Source: Botrytis cinerea B05.10
Lineage: Eukaryota > Ascomycota > Leotiomycetes > Helotiales > Sclerotiniaceae
Length of the DNA: 64,000 nucleotides
Assembly (NCBI RefSeq): GCF_000143535.2
Contig: NC_037314.1
Span: forward strand, 744,001 to 808,000
Reading direction: 5' to 3'
Numbering within the stretch: the first letter of the stretch is position 1; each line of letters begins with the position of its first letter. The notes under the pieces were generated by a model. That model had not been told where the DNA came from. It made no database searches and worked only from the letters and a program-made list of their open reading frames with translations. Below, piece by piece: positions 1-10,639 of this stretch. The translations under genes and the position numbers were made by a program.

Positions 1-1460
1 AATAAGTCTCCGAAAAATATAACAACCGGGGTAATGCAGATGAATGAAATCGTGAATCCGAATGCATGATTGAAGTCAGTATCATTGCCAGTGAGCTTCC
101 AGATGGCTGGTTGAAGTCGCCAACCCCAAGAGGCAAGGATTGGCCAATGTACCAAGTACAAACCAAATGAAATCTGGCCTAGATATCGAGGAATTGGAGA
201 AGTAAAGATTTTTTGAAGGAGAGGTAGATTCGAAATTGCCCAGACAATCAGAATAGATCCGACTACGAATACATTGGATTCCCAAGAAATGATAGCCGAG
301 ATTGTTTGGAATCCGAAGGTAGTTGATCCATAAGATCCATGAATATGAGGAATTGAAGCCAGCCATAAACCAGCGAACAAGACTACAGACCACCCAAAGG
401 CTGACATTAACTTTCTGCTCATGGATTTTGGTACAGCCACAGATCTCGCTTTACGAACATGATGCTCAGCGATGAGCATTCCGCAAAGAAAGCAAGAAAT
501 ATCATATCTCATACACCAAAATGCGTAGTAGATCAAGAATAAAGTGAACCCAAGACGAACGACTGGTCTCAGTCTCCCCAAGCCAGTGAGTGTGATAAAT
601 AGTAGGAAAGAACACCATAATTCTTTTGGTATGGTATACAGAGGTGCCGCATATTCCGATTTTGTCACATTGTGAAGTGATACAGTCCACTCGTAAGGAT
701 ATAGCAGCTTACTGAACACGTATTCCAGCCAGTCCACAAATTGGAGTAAGAATGTTTCTTGATAAATTGGTCCGCCAAGATCCATATCCACTGTTCCAGA
801 GTATTTGGCATCAAACACGTGCGTTCTTGTGAGTAACATTATCACGAACGTAACTGCCATCGGCGGAAGCACTATTCGAAAGGCTCTTCGAAATGTGGCA
901 GAAGATAATGAACGGTATAGTCGCTCCCAATCTTTCTCATAGATCAACTCTAATGGTCGAAGCGCCAGAGCAAAGCCAGAAATAACAAAAAATATGGCAA
1001 CCATTACACTGCCAGAGAATGCAAGTCGGATGATGGGTAGTTGCCAGAAATACGGATGGTCTCCATACTCTTCAAACATCAGAGGATGAAACTTCATAGC
1101 GACGTGCTCAAGATAGACACAAAATGAAGCAACTCCTCGCATACCATCTAGGTATGCTGTTGGACTCTGGCGTGTAGGAACTTCGACTTTGTAGCCACAG
1201 AATCTTGAAATTGGACTCGGCAAAAGAGTGATAGCAAGTGCTTTAAGCCCATGGTGAAACTTCGACATAGTCGATGTCTCCTCTTCAAAAGGCATGCCTT
1301 GAAGAGTTTCGTCGCTCATAGCGTCTTCACTGCCACGGCCATAGCTTTTTTGGTTGTCGAATTCTTCCGATGTCGAGCTCCATTGAGACTGGGTTGAGTG
1401 CTTCTCTGCCAAAGAGTGTTTAGATCCGGCCGTGGTAATATCAGATTCAGGTATCGCCAT
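1..1460 (-). CDS. Acyltransferase 3 family membrane protein (C-terminus cut by window edge)
   Basis: A single uninterrupted frame starts at the ATG at 1460 and runs off the left edge, giving about 486 visible residues with no stop. The N-terminus (about 90 residues) is Ser/Glu-rich and cytosolic in character. It is followed by YLDGMRGVASFCVYLEH, the conserved first block of membrane-bound acyltransferase 3 enzymes, where the catalytic-type His lies, and then a series of hydrophobic spans. The last visible residues (VVIFFGDL) resemble the family's final helix, so only a few tens of residues should be missing. Family members move acyl groups onto sugars, lipids or secondary metabolites at membranes; the substrate cannot be read here. 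Its position next to the DUF3328 cluster would suit a tailoring role, but that is inference. Confidence 0.85.
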   Translation of the reverse strand, partial: MAIPESDITTAGSKHSLAEKHSTQSQWSSTSEEFDNQKSYGRGSEDAMSDETLQGMPFEEETSTMSKFHHGLKALAITLLPSPISRFCGYKVEVPTRQSPTAYLDGMRGVASFCVYLEHVAMKFHPLMFEEYGDHPYFWQLPIIRLAFSGSVMVAIFFVISGFALALRPLELIYEKDWERLYRSLSSATFRRAFRIVLPPMAVTFVIMLLTRTHVFDAKYSGTVDMDLGGPIYQETFLLQFVDWLEYVFSKLLYPYEWTVSLHNVTKSEYAAPLYTIPKELWCSFLLFITLTGLGRLRPVVRLGFTLFLIYYAFWCMRYDISCFLCGMLIAEHHVRKARSVAVPKSMSRKLMSAFGWSVVLFAGLWLASIPHIHGSYGSTTFGFQTISAIISWESNVFVVGSILIVWAISNLPLLQKIFTSPIPRYLGQISFGLYLVHWPILASWGWRLQPAIWKLTGNDTDFNHAFGFTISFICITPVVIFFGDL

Positions 1461-3133
1461 TGTCAACAACAATATGAGAGAATGAAGTTAGACTAGCTAG
1501 GAGACAAAATATTCCACCAAATTTTTCAAAAGCATATTGAATAGTATAAGGACCATTGAGAACCAGGATTAATTTTCCAAGATCAAGGCCGATTCGTAGA
1601 GGCTTCCTAGAGATTCGGAAAAGCTACATCAGGATCCTCAACTTCAGCTTATTCTGTGCTACCGGCAATAATGTGCAATATTGGCGATACATTTCTTGAT
1701 ACCGAATTTGAAGGCTCCGAATCTTCACGCACCGATTCTGTTAGGACAAGTCACGTAAGCATCTACCTTATCGTCGCATAATATTCGTCGGATGAATGCA
1801 TTGCACATGTCGTGTACGTTAGACATCAGACTAGAAGCTTGTATTGTAACGTAAGCTTATCTTTTAGGTCAATCTTCAACGGCCGACTGGACATGTAGCA
1901 CGCGTACACATGCAAACATGGTGTGATCTTCAAGATGGGATATATCCGACCATCGAATTGGTTTAGAACGAGGGGATCTTATGGTAGTGCAGCTCAGCTC
2001 ATGGCCACGTTTTCCCGCATATCCATAAATTCGTATCTGTACGGAGTAAGCTCGAGGATTGCTGGGGTCACTTGAATGGGAGCTAGTGGCCCGTGCACCC
2101 GCCCCGTTTTTGTTTCTCACGTGCCCCCTCGTGTGCGGGACTGCCGATACAAACGCTCGCTCTCATTTGTAGCTCCGTATGAGTTGACCTGCTTTCGTTT
2201 TTCGGCGGGAAGTTCGTCAAATATGCAATGCCGCTGCTAGATTCCCTTATCTGAGACGCCCTGTAGAGGATCAATGCGTTTGATCTTCCTGCCATTTACT
2301 CCAGCCACTGCTTGCTAGTATATGCACACGCAGAAGACAAGATCAGAATCTCCATCTCAACGTTCAGATGCTATCTAGTGTCCGTAGTGTGGATTCAAAT
2401 TTGAAGAGGCTGGTTAGGGTCTACAGGGTCTGTCCTACACTTCAACAAGGAGGGATTTAAGGTTTCGACTCCATCTGATATCTCGGATCCGGGTCCTTCA
2501 TTTCTTGGATCTAATTCGAAAACTCATTCTTTTTGATAAGCCCGACTCATCCTAAGCATTACGTCTCTTCAGAGCACAAGTATGAGGTCATAGGTGAAGA
2601 TCTGTGGCCGTTCTAGGAACGGATACTTCAGTATCTGGATTGAAGTTCAGACTGCGTACTAAACCTCCAAGCTCACATGGTTACTTTCAGCGAAGGAATG
2701 ATATAAAATCACTAAGCTACAATTTCACGTGATAGATCTCTGTACTGTTGGCTCGCCCCGAAAGTTCTTATGGTAGGATTGAATTATCGTACAGATGTGC
2801 AATCTATTATATGCACTTCGCTACAGTTGAATCCTGTCCCAGCTATACAGCTTAATATTTGCGACTGGTTTTAACGTTGACTCTTCAACAATCTGGAAAG
2901 TCGATATTGATCCTAGTCATAACTGTGTCAAAGGACGCAGTCTGATTCATCAACTGATCCGTACAACTGCAGGATCACAGAGTCAGTAAAGCATACCATC
3001 AAAGGTAGGTGGAAGAAAAAGAGAAAGCGATGGATCATCGGGAAGTGAAGGGAATACAGAGAATGAAACATGAAAATTATTTCGAAACTAGGGGTAGAAC
3101 TGAGTATCTTGGAGTGCGAAGTTAGTGGACGGG
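1461..3133. other. Intergenic spacer, acyltransferase to first UstYa-like gene
   Basis: About 1.7 kb. Only short frames without family motifs are seen; a 250-nt minus-strand frame at 1869-2120 lacks an ATG and a signal peptide. The part from 2928 to 3133 may hold the C-terminal coding part of the neighbouring UstYa-like gene in a shifted frame (see that entry). The 5' side is the probable promoter of the acyltransferase, which reads leftward from 1460. Confidence 0.6.
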
Positions 3134-3769
3134 TTATACTGACTGCTCTGTGTGGTGGTAAGATGACAATCCAGATTCCAAAACCCCTCCTCTTATTAAG
3201 GACCGATGCATCATCCTCCATCCATAGGAACAATGAAAGATATGGTATTTTCTCGTCGTCCAAACCATCACCTTAACCTCGGATAACTCTTTATAATCCT
3301 TGACAGGTTTCGTTCCCTCCATATCATAGAAAAACGGCTCTGAAGCCACCTCGAGGAACTCCTCAGAAAGTTCATCGTCGTAACAGTCACGATGGAGCCA
3401 TGACATGGTCATCAAATCAAAGATACAGCCGTTCGCCTTTGCAGTTTCAGAGTCGAGGCCACAAGGTTGGAGTTTATGCGCTGTGGAGGGATTCACGCGG
3501 GACATTCCTATGGGTAGAAGGCCATCTCCACTAACAGATTGAGGCTTTAGGAATGGTGAACCGTTGATGAGATAGAGGACGAGAATGACTGCCGTGAAGA
3601 AGAATGTGCCGATTTGAAGTCCCAACTCGATTCGAGAGGTCCGGATCTTGCGTCTGCTTGTGCCATTGTCAGTTGAGATGAAAGGAGCGTCCTCTTCGCC
3701 TTTGTCTGCATCTCGTTCGCCGTACATTCTGCTGAGAAGTGTATATTTTGGCTTTCCTGGATATGCCAT
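3134..3769 (-). CDS. UstYa-like (DUF3328) oxidase-type protein, C-terminus probably disrupted
   Basis: 211 residues from the ATG at 3769. There is a short cytosolic N-terminus, one membrane span around residues 50-70, then the block NGCIFDLMTMSWLH shared with three other genes here, and the first signature motif as YHIFHC. UstYa-family proteins are type II membrane proteins that act as copper-dependent-type oxidases in fungal RiPP and peptide biosynthesis (ustiloxin, cyclochlorotine). They normally carry two HxxHC motifs. Here the second reads HTEQS and a stop follows at once. In another frame, immediately downstream (about 3060-3135), the translation again resembles the family tail (TPSFEIIF aligns with TTRVQLLF of the next gene). 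Either a small indel broke the gene, or a GTCAGT intron skips the break and moves the end to about 2928. Function is doubtful. Confidence 0.7.
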   Translation of the reverse strand: MAYPGKPKYTLLSRMYGERDADKGEEDAPFISTDNGTSRRKIRTSRIELGLQIGTFFFTAVILVLYLINGSPFLKPQSVSGDGLLPIGMSRVNPSTAHKLQPCGLDSETAKANGCIFDLMTMSWLHRDCYDDELSEEFLEVASEPFFYDMEGTKPVKDYKELSEVKVMVWTTRKYHIFHCSYGWRMMHRSLIRGGVLESGLSSYHHTEQSV

Positions 3770-4390
3770 GATTTGAAGTTAAATTCGTGGGCGATGTATA
3801 AGCACCAAAGGTCTGATGGTATAAGTGGTTTGACAGTTACGAAAGTGAAGTTATGGTAGCTAGAATCATATCAAAGGCGAGTGGATGGGATACTGATAGT
3901 CACTTGATGCAGAGCCACCCGTTTGATGTTGTCCGAACACTCTCGGACATGAGCTTTGGCGCCGAAGAAAGATTACATAATTCAATCACATATGCCCTCC
4001 GCTGGAGATGCTAGAGCAGTGGTTTCAGTTTAGGTAATTGGAGATAATATATCGTGTACAAGGCATTTTTGTTTGGTTCTGGGTCCTGAACTTCTGATGC
4101 TGTGTTCCAAATGCTATCGGTCGATCGAAAACATCTTCTGCGTGGTATGAGCAGGTGTGAAGGATACTGACTTGATTCTCCATCAATTTGATATGTGCCA
4201 AGCTGTTTCTTTCTCCTGACATTATGGACAGATATCTCAAGTCCTACGTTGTATAATTGCCTCGCTTTTGAGAAAAGCAACATTGGATGATATTACATAC
4301 TATCCACATAGAAAAGACATATCTCATTCTAAAATTGAAATTTTGGCTTGGCCAACCAAAATCCACCATGATATTTCCTTACGTTACATA
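3770..4390. other. Spacer between two UstYa-like genes
   Basis: About 620 nt between two same-strand genes. It holds the 3' end of the downstream-facing copy and the promoter of the 3769 gene. No supported ORF or RNA gene is seen. Confidence 0.6.
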
Positions 4391-5341
4391 TTAATTGACA
4401 TCTCTAATTCTAACACACTTCCCAAAAAGCAATTGTACTCTTGTGGTGACTTTCTCAAACTCTACTCTCTCGGGATCCAAAAATACACCAACGCAGTGGT
4501 CCGTATGAAACATTCCTATCCCTTCATTGGTAACAAGATGTCCACTCATTGCCTATCCTAATTGTCAGCATTCAATCAAAAGTTCGGAAATCCAAGTAAC
4601 TCACAGCAATGTGCAAGAGCTTGAAGATGTAAGCGCAATGAGCAATGTGGTAATGCTCCTGTGTCCACACCATTGGAATATCGGTTTCCGCCGTCACAGA
4701 TGTAACCCATGGTAACTCTTTTTCTGCAAGCTCATATCCTGGCTTTTTGTTGGTATTTGAATACCATTTCCAAGGCCCATATAATTCTAGGAATTCATCC
4801 GAGATGTTCTTGTTATAGCATGCCGGATGTGTCCATGAAAAAGACATGAGATCCCATACGCATCCTTTTTCTAGAGCTTCCGCTGGACTGTTTCCACAGT
4901 CTACAATGATGGTGTCGCCTGCTTCTACCAAGGGCCATCCTCCTGGTTTCAGATCAGGCGTGATTGCTGGGATATAGTTGATGGTAGGTTTGCGGTCAAG
5001 AAGGGCAGCAAGAGCAAAGAGGAGAGTGGCTGCTAGGATACTCGACACTATGGCAATGATGGTAGAGCAATTCCACCAGCGTCGTGATGGACTCCCTAGG
5101 TACTCTTCCTGTTTAGAAAGTTTTTCTGTGTCGTAACTTTCGTCGCCGGATAGACCCATTCCCCCCAAAGAAAGAAAGCTTTCGTCCTCTCCATTAGGAG
5201 TTACAGAATATGTATGAGAATCATAATCTAGCGCTATGGGAATCGTTTAGCTTAGCCAATATGAAAGATCTAAGTGCAAATATAATACTCACCATTCTTG
5301 ACTTTGCTAACAACCGCTGTTCCAAGAGCTTTTGGGGCCAT
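4391..5341 (-). CDS. UstYa-like (DUF3328) oxidase-type membrane protein
   Basis: Three exons: 5293-5341, 4605-5233 and 4391-4552, 279 residues. Introns of 59 and 52 nt start GTGAGT; the second contains GCTGAC and ends GATAG. The small first exon (16 codons plus one base) matches the structure of the 10640 gene. The protein has one membrane span near residues 70-90, the block KGCVWDLMSFSWTH, the first motif YHIAHC, and, only after splicing, the second motif HTDHCVGV followed by RVQLLFGKC. Both HxxHC motifs are intact, so this copy should be active. Family members oxidise (cyclise or hydroxylate) peptide substrates in the secretory pathway. The exon-3 assignment rests on frame, both motifs and exact length. 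Confidence 0.85.
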
Positions 5342-5688
5342 TGTTACACTTGATGGTAATGGAATTGGGCCAAATAATTATCCAAATGATAGACCAAAAA
5401 AATAAATCAAAATCAAAATCAATTACTCCTAGACATTTTTCGAAGATTCTGAGAAGGAAACTCCTGATCAAAATATCGGACTTAGGAGTCTAAAAAAAGT
5501 GGGGTCGTACCAACAACCACCCCGAAAGCTTTCGGAGCCTATTTCGACCACCTCTCTCATTTCGTGAGGTAAAGAAACATACGTGGGGTGCCGTTATTGC
5601 TATTGCGGAAACAACTCTTCTGCTGAAGGTGGAGAATTGAGGAATCAAAAACCATTGTTTCGATACCCAGTAAAACAACATTCACACA
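5342..5688. promoter_or_regulatory. Divergent promoter region, UstYa-like gene / GNAT gene
   Basis: A 347-nt gap separates the start of the minus-strand UstYa-like gene from the start of the plus-strand acetyltransferase, so the two probably share regulatory DNA. Short frames here are open on both strands but carry no motif. Confidence 0.4.
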
Positions 5689-6446
5689 ATGCCATACGCC
5701 GTACAATACGTATCCACAAGCGATGCAACAGGTCTAGCAGAGGCGATGATGAGCGCCTGGTGGCAAGATGAGCACTGGAAAGTTCTATGGGCAAAAAGCA
5801 ATATGCCACTCGAGCAAATAATTTCTGATTGCGCTGAGCGCTTGCCATGGAATTTCATCGGCGGCCGAAGCGTCAAACGGCACCTCAAAGTTGTTGATAC
5901 AGATTCTGGGGAGATAGTAGCATATTCGCGATATATTTTACCCGAGACTCATACCGATATATGGCCCGAAGCGCAGATTTCTGAGCCTAGTTCTGAGGAA
6001 TCGGCGGAATACGAGAGAAAGTTTAAGAGTGTCACAGACAATGGAAAGATAAGAGGAATGGATTATACTTTTGCTTCGAAGTTTGGAAATCCTCTTGCAG
6101 AAGTAGAGGAGGAAATCTTGAAGGATAATGGGCCTTGTTTTGGTACGTTTGGTCAAAGTCCACAATAGAATAGGAATAGACTGTCTAACTCTGAAAAGCT
6201 GTGGATTACATGACGACCCACCCTGCTCACCAACATCATGGAGTAGCGTCGATGATGTTGAGCCAAGCACTTACAACAGTAGATGAAGCGGGCTTGAAAT
6301 CAATTGTAATGGCAAGTCCTGCTGGACAAAGATTGTATGAAGGACATGGCTTTCAATTTGTTCGCAGTTATGTTCAAGATGATTCCAAATACGGGACTAG
6401 ATCACCTTACGTTCACTCCTGGCTTATTAGACCATCTGTCAAGTAG
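5689..6446 (+). CDS. GNAT-family N-acetyltransferase
   Basis: Two exons, 5689-6142 and 6199-6446, 233 residues. The 56-nt intron starts GTACGT, carries CTAAC and ends AAAAG. The splice restores the acetyl-CoA binding motif A: HPAHQHHGVAS near residues 159-169, that is Q-x-x-G-x-A, preceded by the usual beta strand. The N-terminal half has the layout of fungal GNAT proteins (a DATGLAEAMMSAW helix, then a substrate-specific region). These enzymes transfer acetyl from acetyl-CoA to amines; the substrate is unknown. Lying between two UstYa-like genes, it is a candidate N-acetylating tailoring or self-resistance enzyme for a small peptide or amine product, which is inference. Expected location is the cytosol; no signal peptide is seen. 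Confidence 0.85.
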
Positions 6447-6647
6447 ATTACGGAATAATAACGAGGAATTATCACTCATGCACCCCGGTGTTGCAAAGTG
6501 ACACGGGAATTCCCTTTGGACGGTAGCTACTGGTTCTTATAAGAGGTAGATAGAAATTTAGAATAAATGCATGGATATCAGCGTTCTGTATCTTGACTCG
6601 TTGATAAAAAGTTACTTAAAGCCATTTCATTTCCATGACTAGCTAAT

Positions 6648-7433
6648 TCAAGCATACCCTACATCTTCATTGTTGATCTCACTCAGCCTCACACACGGAT
6701 TGTACAACATCCTGATCCAGGTATTCATTACTTCGCCATTTCCCCATTCTCCAGACTCGTATCTGCCTACCAGATTCTCACAATGATTCCTGTGATAATC
6801 CCTTGCGATTTCCTGTGGAACAAGAATATCATCATCCTCCACCGCTCGTGCTATTATTTTCATCGTGTACACGCAGTGCTGATAATGATATTTTATCTGA
6901 GTCCACGTCTCAACAGATCGCTTGAGAATCTCAACATCCTGTGGCAATGGAAGCGTGAGATTTTCCCCGATGTACCATGGCCATGGGCCGGTGGCCAGCG
7001 CTTCTTCGTACAAGTCTTGGTAAAAACACTCTGGGGCCGTGAACCCGTAGTTCATGAGATCAAAAACACAACCGTATTGCTCTGCTTGGCTTGGAAAACT
7101 TCCACATCTTTTAGTTCCTCCTAGCTCAGGTGAAGGCCCTTCACCCCTATCGACAAAATCTGGTTGAAGAGAGTTCTGTTGTGACAGAGTCCGGATTCTC
7201 ACAAATGAGCCTGGCGTATGGACTGTGAAGCTTGAGATAGTGAGGATGAGAACACACAGTGTGGCGAGAACTCCTGAAACGAGGAGCGACTTTGGTGCTT
7301 GAATGAATTCTCGCAAAACCATGCTGAGACTTTGCTTTCGTGCCCGGTAATGCATGGGGGTTTCCATTATCGGACCTTCTTCATCATCATCGTCGCCCAT
7401 GGGAACGGCATCATAGAGCTTAACCTCTCCCAT
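6648..7433 (-). CDS. UstYa-like (DUF3328) oxidase-type membrane protein
   Basis: 261 residues from the ATG at 7433, with one hydrophobic span near residues 48-68. It has the block YGCVFDLMNYGFT, then ATGPWPWY, the first motif as YHYQHC and the second as HRNHC, so both HxxHC motifs are present. This copy is more divergent than its neighbours: the inter-motif region contains ILVPQEIARDY and the C-terminus is a longer WIRMLYNPCVRLSE tail. A longer model is possible: a 4-nt exon (ATGA, 7506-7509), a 52-nt GTAAAT...TAG intron, and an exon beginning at 7453. That gives 269 residues and the same phase-1 early intron as two sister genes. The role is as for the other copies: oxidation of a secreted or peptide intermediate, substrate unknown. 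Confidence 0.85.
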   Translation of the reverse strand: MGEVKLYDAVPMGDDDDEEGPIMETPMHYRARKQSLSMVLREFIQAPKSLLVSGVLATLCVLILTISSFTVHTPGSFVRIRTLSQQNSLQPDFVDRGEGPSPELGGTKRCGSFPSQAEQYGCVFDLMNYGFTAPECFYQDLYEEALATGPWPWYIGENLTLPLPQDVEILKRSVETWTQIKYHYQHCVYTMKIIARAVEDDDILVPQEIARDYHRNHCENLVGRYESGEWGNGEVMNTWIRMLYNPCVRLSEINNEDVGYA

Positions 7434-7973
7434 CTCATCATCATGAATTGGTTCTAAAAATAATATCTTAGCAGATTTTCAACAACGGAGAAGGATGCAA
7501 TTTACTCATTCTGACTTGAACTTTTTTTAAAGTGAATCCGTCAGAAAATTGCTAAAAGAAAAGGTCTAGTAGTTCCCAAGGAACCAGATAAAATTTGTTC
7601 TCAAAAATAACATGACATCGTACCAAATTGGTGATAGAAGTCGCTTATATTACAAAATCGGAAAATTGTTGTGTTTGTGATTTGGTGGCTTCGGGTGGGG
7701 AATTGTCCCGACCATTTTCGGACATTTCTGAGCCCGAATTCTAGACAAAATTCCTTGTTACAGTATACAGCCAACCAAGCTGGAAAAAAAAAGAGAATAG
7801 CTTAGTGACCCTCTCCAATCATATCAAATCACTCCAGTGTGGGTCTCTTGAGAGTGAGTTCTCTTCTGGTCTTCAGGCGTTTTGTGCATTTCCTGCAACA
7901 TGCTTGATTCTTCGACATTTGCTCGTCGAAAAATCTTCCTTGCTGCAAATAATTCCTCGAACAAATCAAGAGA
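7434..7973. promoter_or_regulatory. Divergent promoter region, UstYa-like gene / sugar transporter
   Basis: About 540 nt between divergent starts. It contains the possible 4-nt first exon of the UstYa-like gene at 7506-7509 and an A-rich tract near 7780-7795. No further gene is seen. Confidence 0.4.
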
Positions 7974-9811
7974 ATGCCTCACCATTACGAGCAAGTTAGA
8001 TCATCAACTTCAGCGGTTAGAAGATGGCGAGAGGATGAGGAATTTCCAAGTCGTGGCAAGCTATATTTGCTCTGCCTTACAATATGCATAGGAGGGTCAG
8101 TATCTATCATTGGGCACTTTTTATGCCGTCAACTGATCTTCAATAGACTCCAAGTTGTTTGGGCAACAGTAATGGCCCAAGGATCTGTATGGTTCCCTCG
8201 AATTTGGTCAAACGGTTTTAGATACTAACCTCACCAGAGTTATCTCATTTCCCTTGACTTACAACCCTCTGTGGTATCTCTGGTCTGGCTAGCAGGGCCA
8301 ATCTGTGGCACTCTGCTCCAACCATATATAGCATACAAAAGTGACTTTTGTACACATAAATGGGGACGAAGAAGGCCCTTTATGATATACGGTACGATCG
8401 CTACAATAGCTTGCATCAACGCTCTTTCATGGACAAGCGAAGCCGTTCGATTGATCTGCAACCTCTTGGGAGTGTCAGATCACGGATTTGGTGCAAAATT
8501 TGTCGTTCAGGTACTCGTGATCGCGGGGGTGTGGCTACTGAATATCGCCATTCAGCCTGTTCAGGCGAGTATCAGGGCGTTGATTGTGGATGTATGTCCG
8601 GGCTCTCAAGCAGCTAAAGCAAATTCTTTTGCAAGCATTGCGGTCATTATTGGAAGTGCAATCGGATATGGTTGTGCATTTATTGAGATGCCCAAAGGAC
8701 CTGCTTGGTTGACCAATCCACAGTTCAAGGGTCTCTGCTTCATTGCCTCTGTTTCGCTCGGTGTCACTGTCGCTATCACATCTGTAATGATTGAGGAGAA
8801 GGCGATAGATATTGAGAATGATACATCCGAAAAATCGGGGCTCCGAAAAATATGGGTGGAAATATACAAAGCGATTAGAACACTACCCCCAACGATCAAA
8901 ACAATTATGGCAGTCCAGTTTTGCGCTTGGTTGGCTTGGTTCCCATTTCTCTTCAATATTGTATTGTAAGTTCAGCGCCATATTTGGTAGAACCGCATGA
9001 CTAACTTGCTGGTCGCATGAAGATTTTTGAGTAGACTTTGTAAGCTACATATATACTCCTCGTGTCATTTTTCATTACTGACCACATCATTGTAGATGAA
9101 GTTCAAACACTTTCCGAAAAAATGGGACCACCCTCGACCAAATTTTATAACGGCCTTCGACAGCAGTCAATCCGACATGCTACCCTTGCAATGTTAGTCT
9201 TCTCGATGGTGGCACTTGTCACGAACCTTTGTCTGCCTTATCTCATCATCAATGCGGATTGCCCGTCTCCCTCAGAACTAGAGTGGCAGAAGGGAGAGCA
9301 ATCCACGGGTGCAAAATCTCACATCTTCATGGCATTGCGAAAAAGACTTGTGAACCGCGTCACACTTCCCCGAGTGTGGATGATATCACATATCATCATG
9401 GCTTTCGCACTATTTGGGGTGACTTTCGGAGGAGACGGTTTCATGACAAGTGTTTTATTTGTCTCATTGTTGGGCTTTTCTTGGACACTTACCCAATGGG
9501 CCCCTTTTGCCATGATTGCCACTGAGATAGCTTCTTCTTCTATAACAAATTTAAAAAGCCTGGAAACAGACACAGAGGATCAATCCGCTAGTCTGGAGAG
9601 TATAGCGGACCTGAGGCCGAGGGCCGGTATAACGATGGCTATACACAACATTGCCATTGCGACACCACAGATGCTGTCAGCTGTAGTGGGAGCTCTAATC
9701 TATTGGGTATGTAGACAATCACATACTGGAGAAACTGACGCCATGAGATGGGTATTGAGAACGGGAATTGTGGCTGGTTTGTGTGCTGCCTGGTGTGCAC
9801 GGAAATTATGA
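7974..9811 (+). CDS. Sucrose/alpha-glucoside-type transporter (MFS, GPH-like)
   Basis: Five exons: 7974-8095, 8147-8186, 8238-8965, 9023-9039 and 9096-9811, 540 residues; splicing keeps the frame throughout. Introns are 50-57 nt with CTAAC or CTGAC branch sites. Features include LQVVWATVMAQGS in helix 1, PICGTLLQPYIAY, and GRRRPFMIYG, the loop 2-3 signature of plant and fungal sucrose transporters (SUT, Schizosaccharomyces Sut1 type). Several further membrane spans follow, with a large charged central loop. It should be a plasma-membrane proton-coupled disaccharide importer. The 17-nt fourth exon and the 40-nt second exon are unusually small. Its position among tailoring-type genes may be chance, or it may move a glycosylated or peptide product. 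The transporter call is strong; the substrate is inferred. Confidence 0.87.
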
Positions 9812-10639
9812 TCGAGTTTGCTGTTGAGTTTGACCTTGATTATTCTAATAATCCTCAACCCATTCTCTAGTTGACTAGGTTACGCAAAATTAGTCTATGT
9901 AGAAACATTCAAACCACCACCACCACTCCACAGACTTCCGAAATTTCAATCCAGACTTGAATATTGCTTGCTTGCATGCCTCGGGTACACACAAAAGAAT
10001 TAGAATCTACAAGAATATTCAAAATGACTTCTATCAAAACTTATTAAGAAAAATTACAAGTTTATGAAGTGAGATGTAATCCAGTGAATGAAAATTCCCC
10101 ATATAAATGAGCCTTCAAATAAAGTCTTGAGCATTAGGGTCATAAAATTATGTTGAGCGTGAATCGTATAATTACCACCCATAGAATTCTCCACGAGGTT
10201 AAGAGATCCCCTTGACGCCTAGCAGACTTATGATTGAAATTAAAAGTCATCATACTAAATTGGAGGGCAGATTCATGTCGCACGTGTCCCGATTCTGAAT
10301 GTCCGATTTTGTACGGACTTTACTGGATCCGTTTTTCCAACCCTTCTACGGCTGCACAACTTGTATAGCCATGAGAAGTTCTATTTGTTTTTTCTCTGTA
10401 TGACTGTAGAGCCTTCTTCTACACTCTATGTTGAATACTACATTTCCATACAATCCTGTTACCTGTAATCCTTGAGCTCAATCGATTCGGAACGCTACTA
10501 TCGCCGTTCGTTACGATTTTTGGAAATATCGTAACAAACGTTTCTTTGCACAAGATCCACTAGGAATTGTACCTAGACTATTTAATAAATTCAAGGCTTT
10601 CTGGTGTGTGACGGACACAGCCGCTTGCCACTACAGAAT
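9812..10639. other. Spacer before fourth UstYa-like gene
   Basis: About 830 A/T-rich nt with no supported gene. I looked here for a small RiPP precursor (signal peptide plus repeated core with dibasic sites) and saw none. Confidence 0.6.

Noticed and set aside
82..690. Short minus-strand frames
   Set aside because: They lie in other frames of the acyltransferase gene; family motifs are in the long open frame.
1869..2120. Minus-strand frame containing YGYAGKRG, reminiscent of a RiPP core plus dibasic site
   Set aside because: Single copy, non-ATG start, no signal peptide and no repeated core, so not a credible precursor.
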